Origin: Bacillota bacterium
GTDB taxonomy: Bacteria; Bacillota; Sulfobacillia; JABLXB01
Direction of reading: 5' to 3'
Assembly: GCA_024653225.1 (NCBI GenBank)
Contig: JANLGA010000095.1
Location: forward strand, 1 to 5,100
DNA length: 5,100 bases
A program made the position numbers and the translations under genes. This document shows positions 4,979-5,100 of this stretch, in pieces; positions within the stretch are counted from its first letter, which is position 1, and each line of letters opens with the position of its first letter. The notes under the pieces are model-generated. The model saw only the letters and a list, made by a program, of their open reading frames with translations. It made no database searches and was not told where the DNA came from.

Positions 4979-5100
4979 CATTGGACGCGCGGCGCTGCGG
5001 CCCGCGGTGCGGCGCCAGTCATGGCAGCGCCGTGACTTGGCCCCGCCGTGGCCCGACTTGGGCGGTATGGGGGGAGGGCATCGGCGCGCGCCGACCTCGG
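4979..5100. other. GC-rich non-coding edge with a 14-bp palindrome
   Basis: No coding sequence is recognisable here on either strand. In Bacillota a divergent rpmH-rnpA block is expected beyond dnaA, but no L34-like start is visible before the edge. The stretch is very rich in G and C. It contains the perfect palindrome TCGGCGCGCGCCGA (5081-5094) and the direct repeat GACTTGG at 5034-5040 and 5055-5061, 21 bp apart. No function can be assigned. Confidence 0.45.

Noticed and set aside
4724..4981. An 86-residue N-terminal extension of DnaA in the same frame
   Set aside because: It would be translated through the promoter, DnaA boxes and hairpins; the ATG at 4723 gives the standard DnaA N-terminus with a ribosome site.
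4979..5100. A divergent rpmH (ribosomal protein L34) gene start
   Set aside because: No L34-like lysine/arginine-rich start or suitable start codon with ribosome site is visible before the window ends.

Overview
This window is the replication-origin neighbourhood of a high-GC bacterium, most likely a GC-rich member of the Bacillota. By eye the coding sequence is about 60-65% G+C. All five genes lie on the minus strand in the order dnaA, dnaN, recF, a DUF721/DciA-type gene, and a DUF370/RemB-type gene. The RemB-like gene directly after the recF block (where gyrB would be expected next, off the left edge) is a Bacillota hallmark. The DUF721/DciA gene after recF is an arrangement better known from actinobacteria. 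The genus cannot be named from this sequence alone.

Layout from right to left, in the direction of transcription. 4979-5100 is very GC-rich and shows no gene. 4724-4978 is the dnaA control region: a near-consensus sigma-A-type promoter (-35 TTGCCA, 17 bp, extended -10 TGC-TATCAT), a strong inverted repeat just after its expected start point, four DnaA-box-like 9-mers spaced 11-12 bp apart, a weaker second promoter across those boxes, and a leader of about 220 nt with several hairpins. dnaA occupies 3362-4723 (453 aa, ATG). The 269-bp gap between dnaA and dnaN (3093-3361) looks like the origin core: seven DnaA-box-like 9-mers, one a perfect TTATNCACA match, ending beside a 60-bp stretch of 40% G+C that is the likely unwinding element and also holds a candidate dnaN promoter. 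dnaN occupies 1977-3092 (371 aa, GTG). No S4-domain yaaA gene separates dnaN from recF.

recF (802-1919, TTG) is interrupted by a one-base deletion between 979 and 980, exactly at the Walker B aspartates. The remaining 58 codons are intact in the next frame and end in a proper RecF C-terminus, so the gene is a 372-residue RecF if the base is restored. The lesion also hides the true start of the following gene: the DciA-like protein (243-818, 191 aa) starts at a TTG inside the recF tail, behind a good Shine-Dalgarno site, and carries a C-terminal four-cysteine zinc ribbon. The RemB-like gene follows 14 bp later and runs off the left edge.

Together the genes cover initiator (DnaA), clamp (DnaN), gap repair and fork protection (RecF) and a probable helicase loader or operator (DciA), with DnaA boxes on both sides of dnaA suggesting a bipartite, self-regulated origin. 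I see no mobile element, CRISPR array, tRNA or rRNA, and no new defence or metabolic system. The points worth a second look are the recF frameshift, the zinc-ribbon DciA, the origin architecture and the structured dnaA leader.
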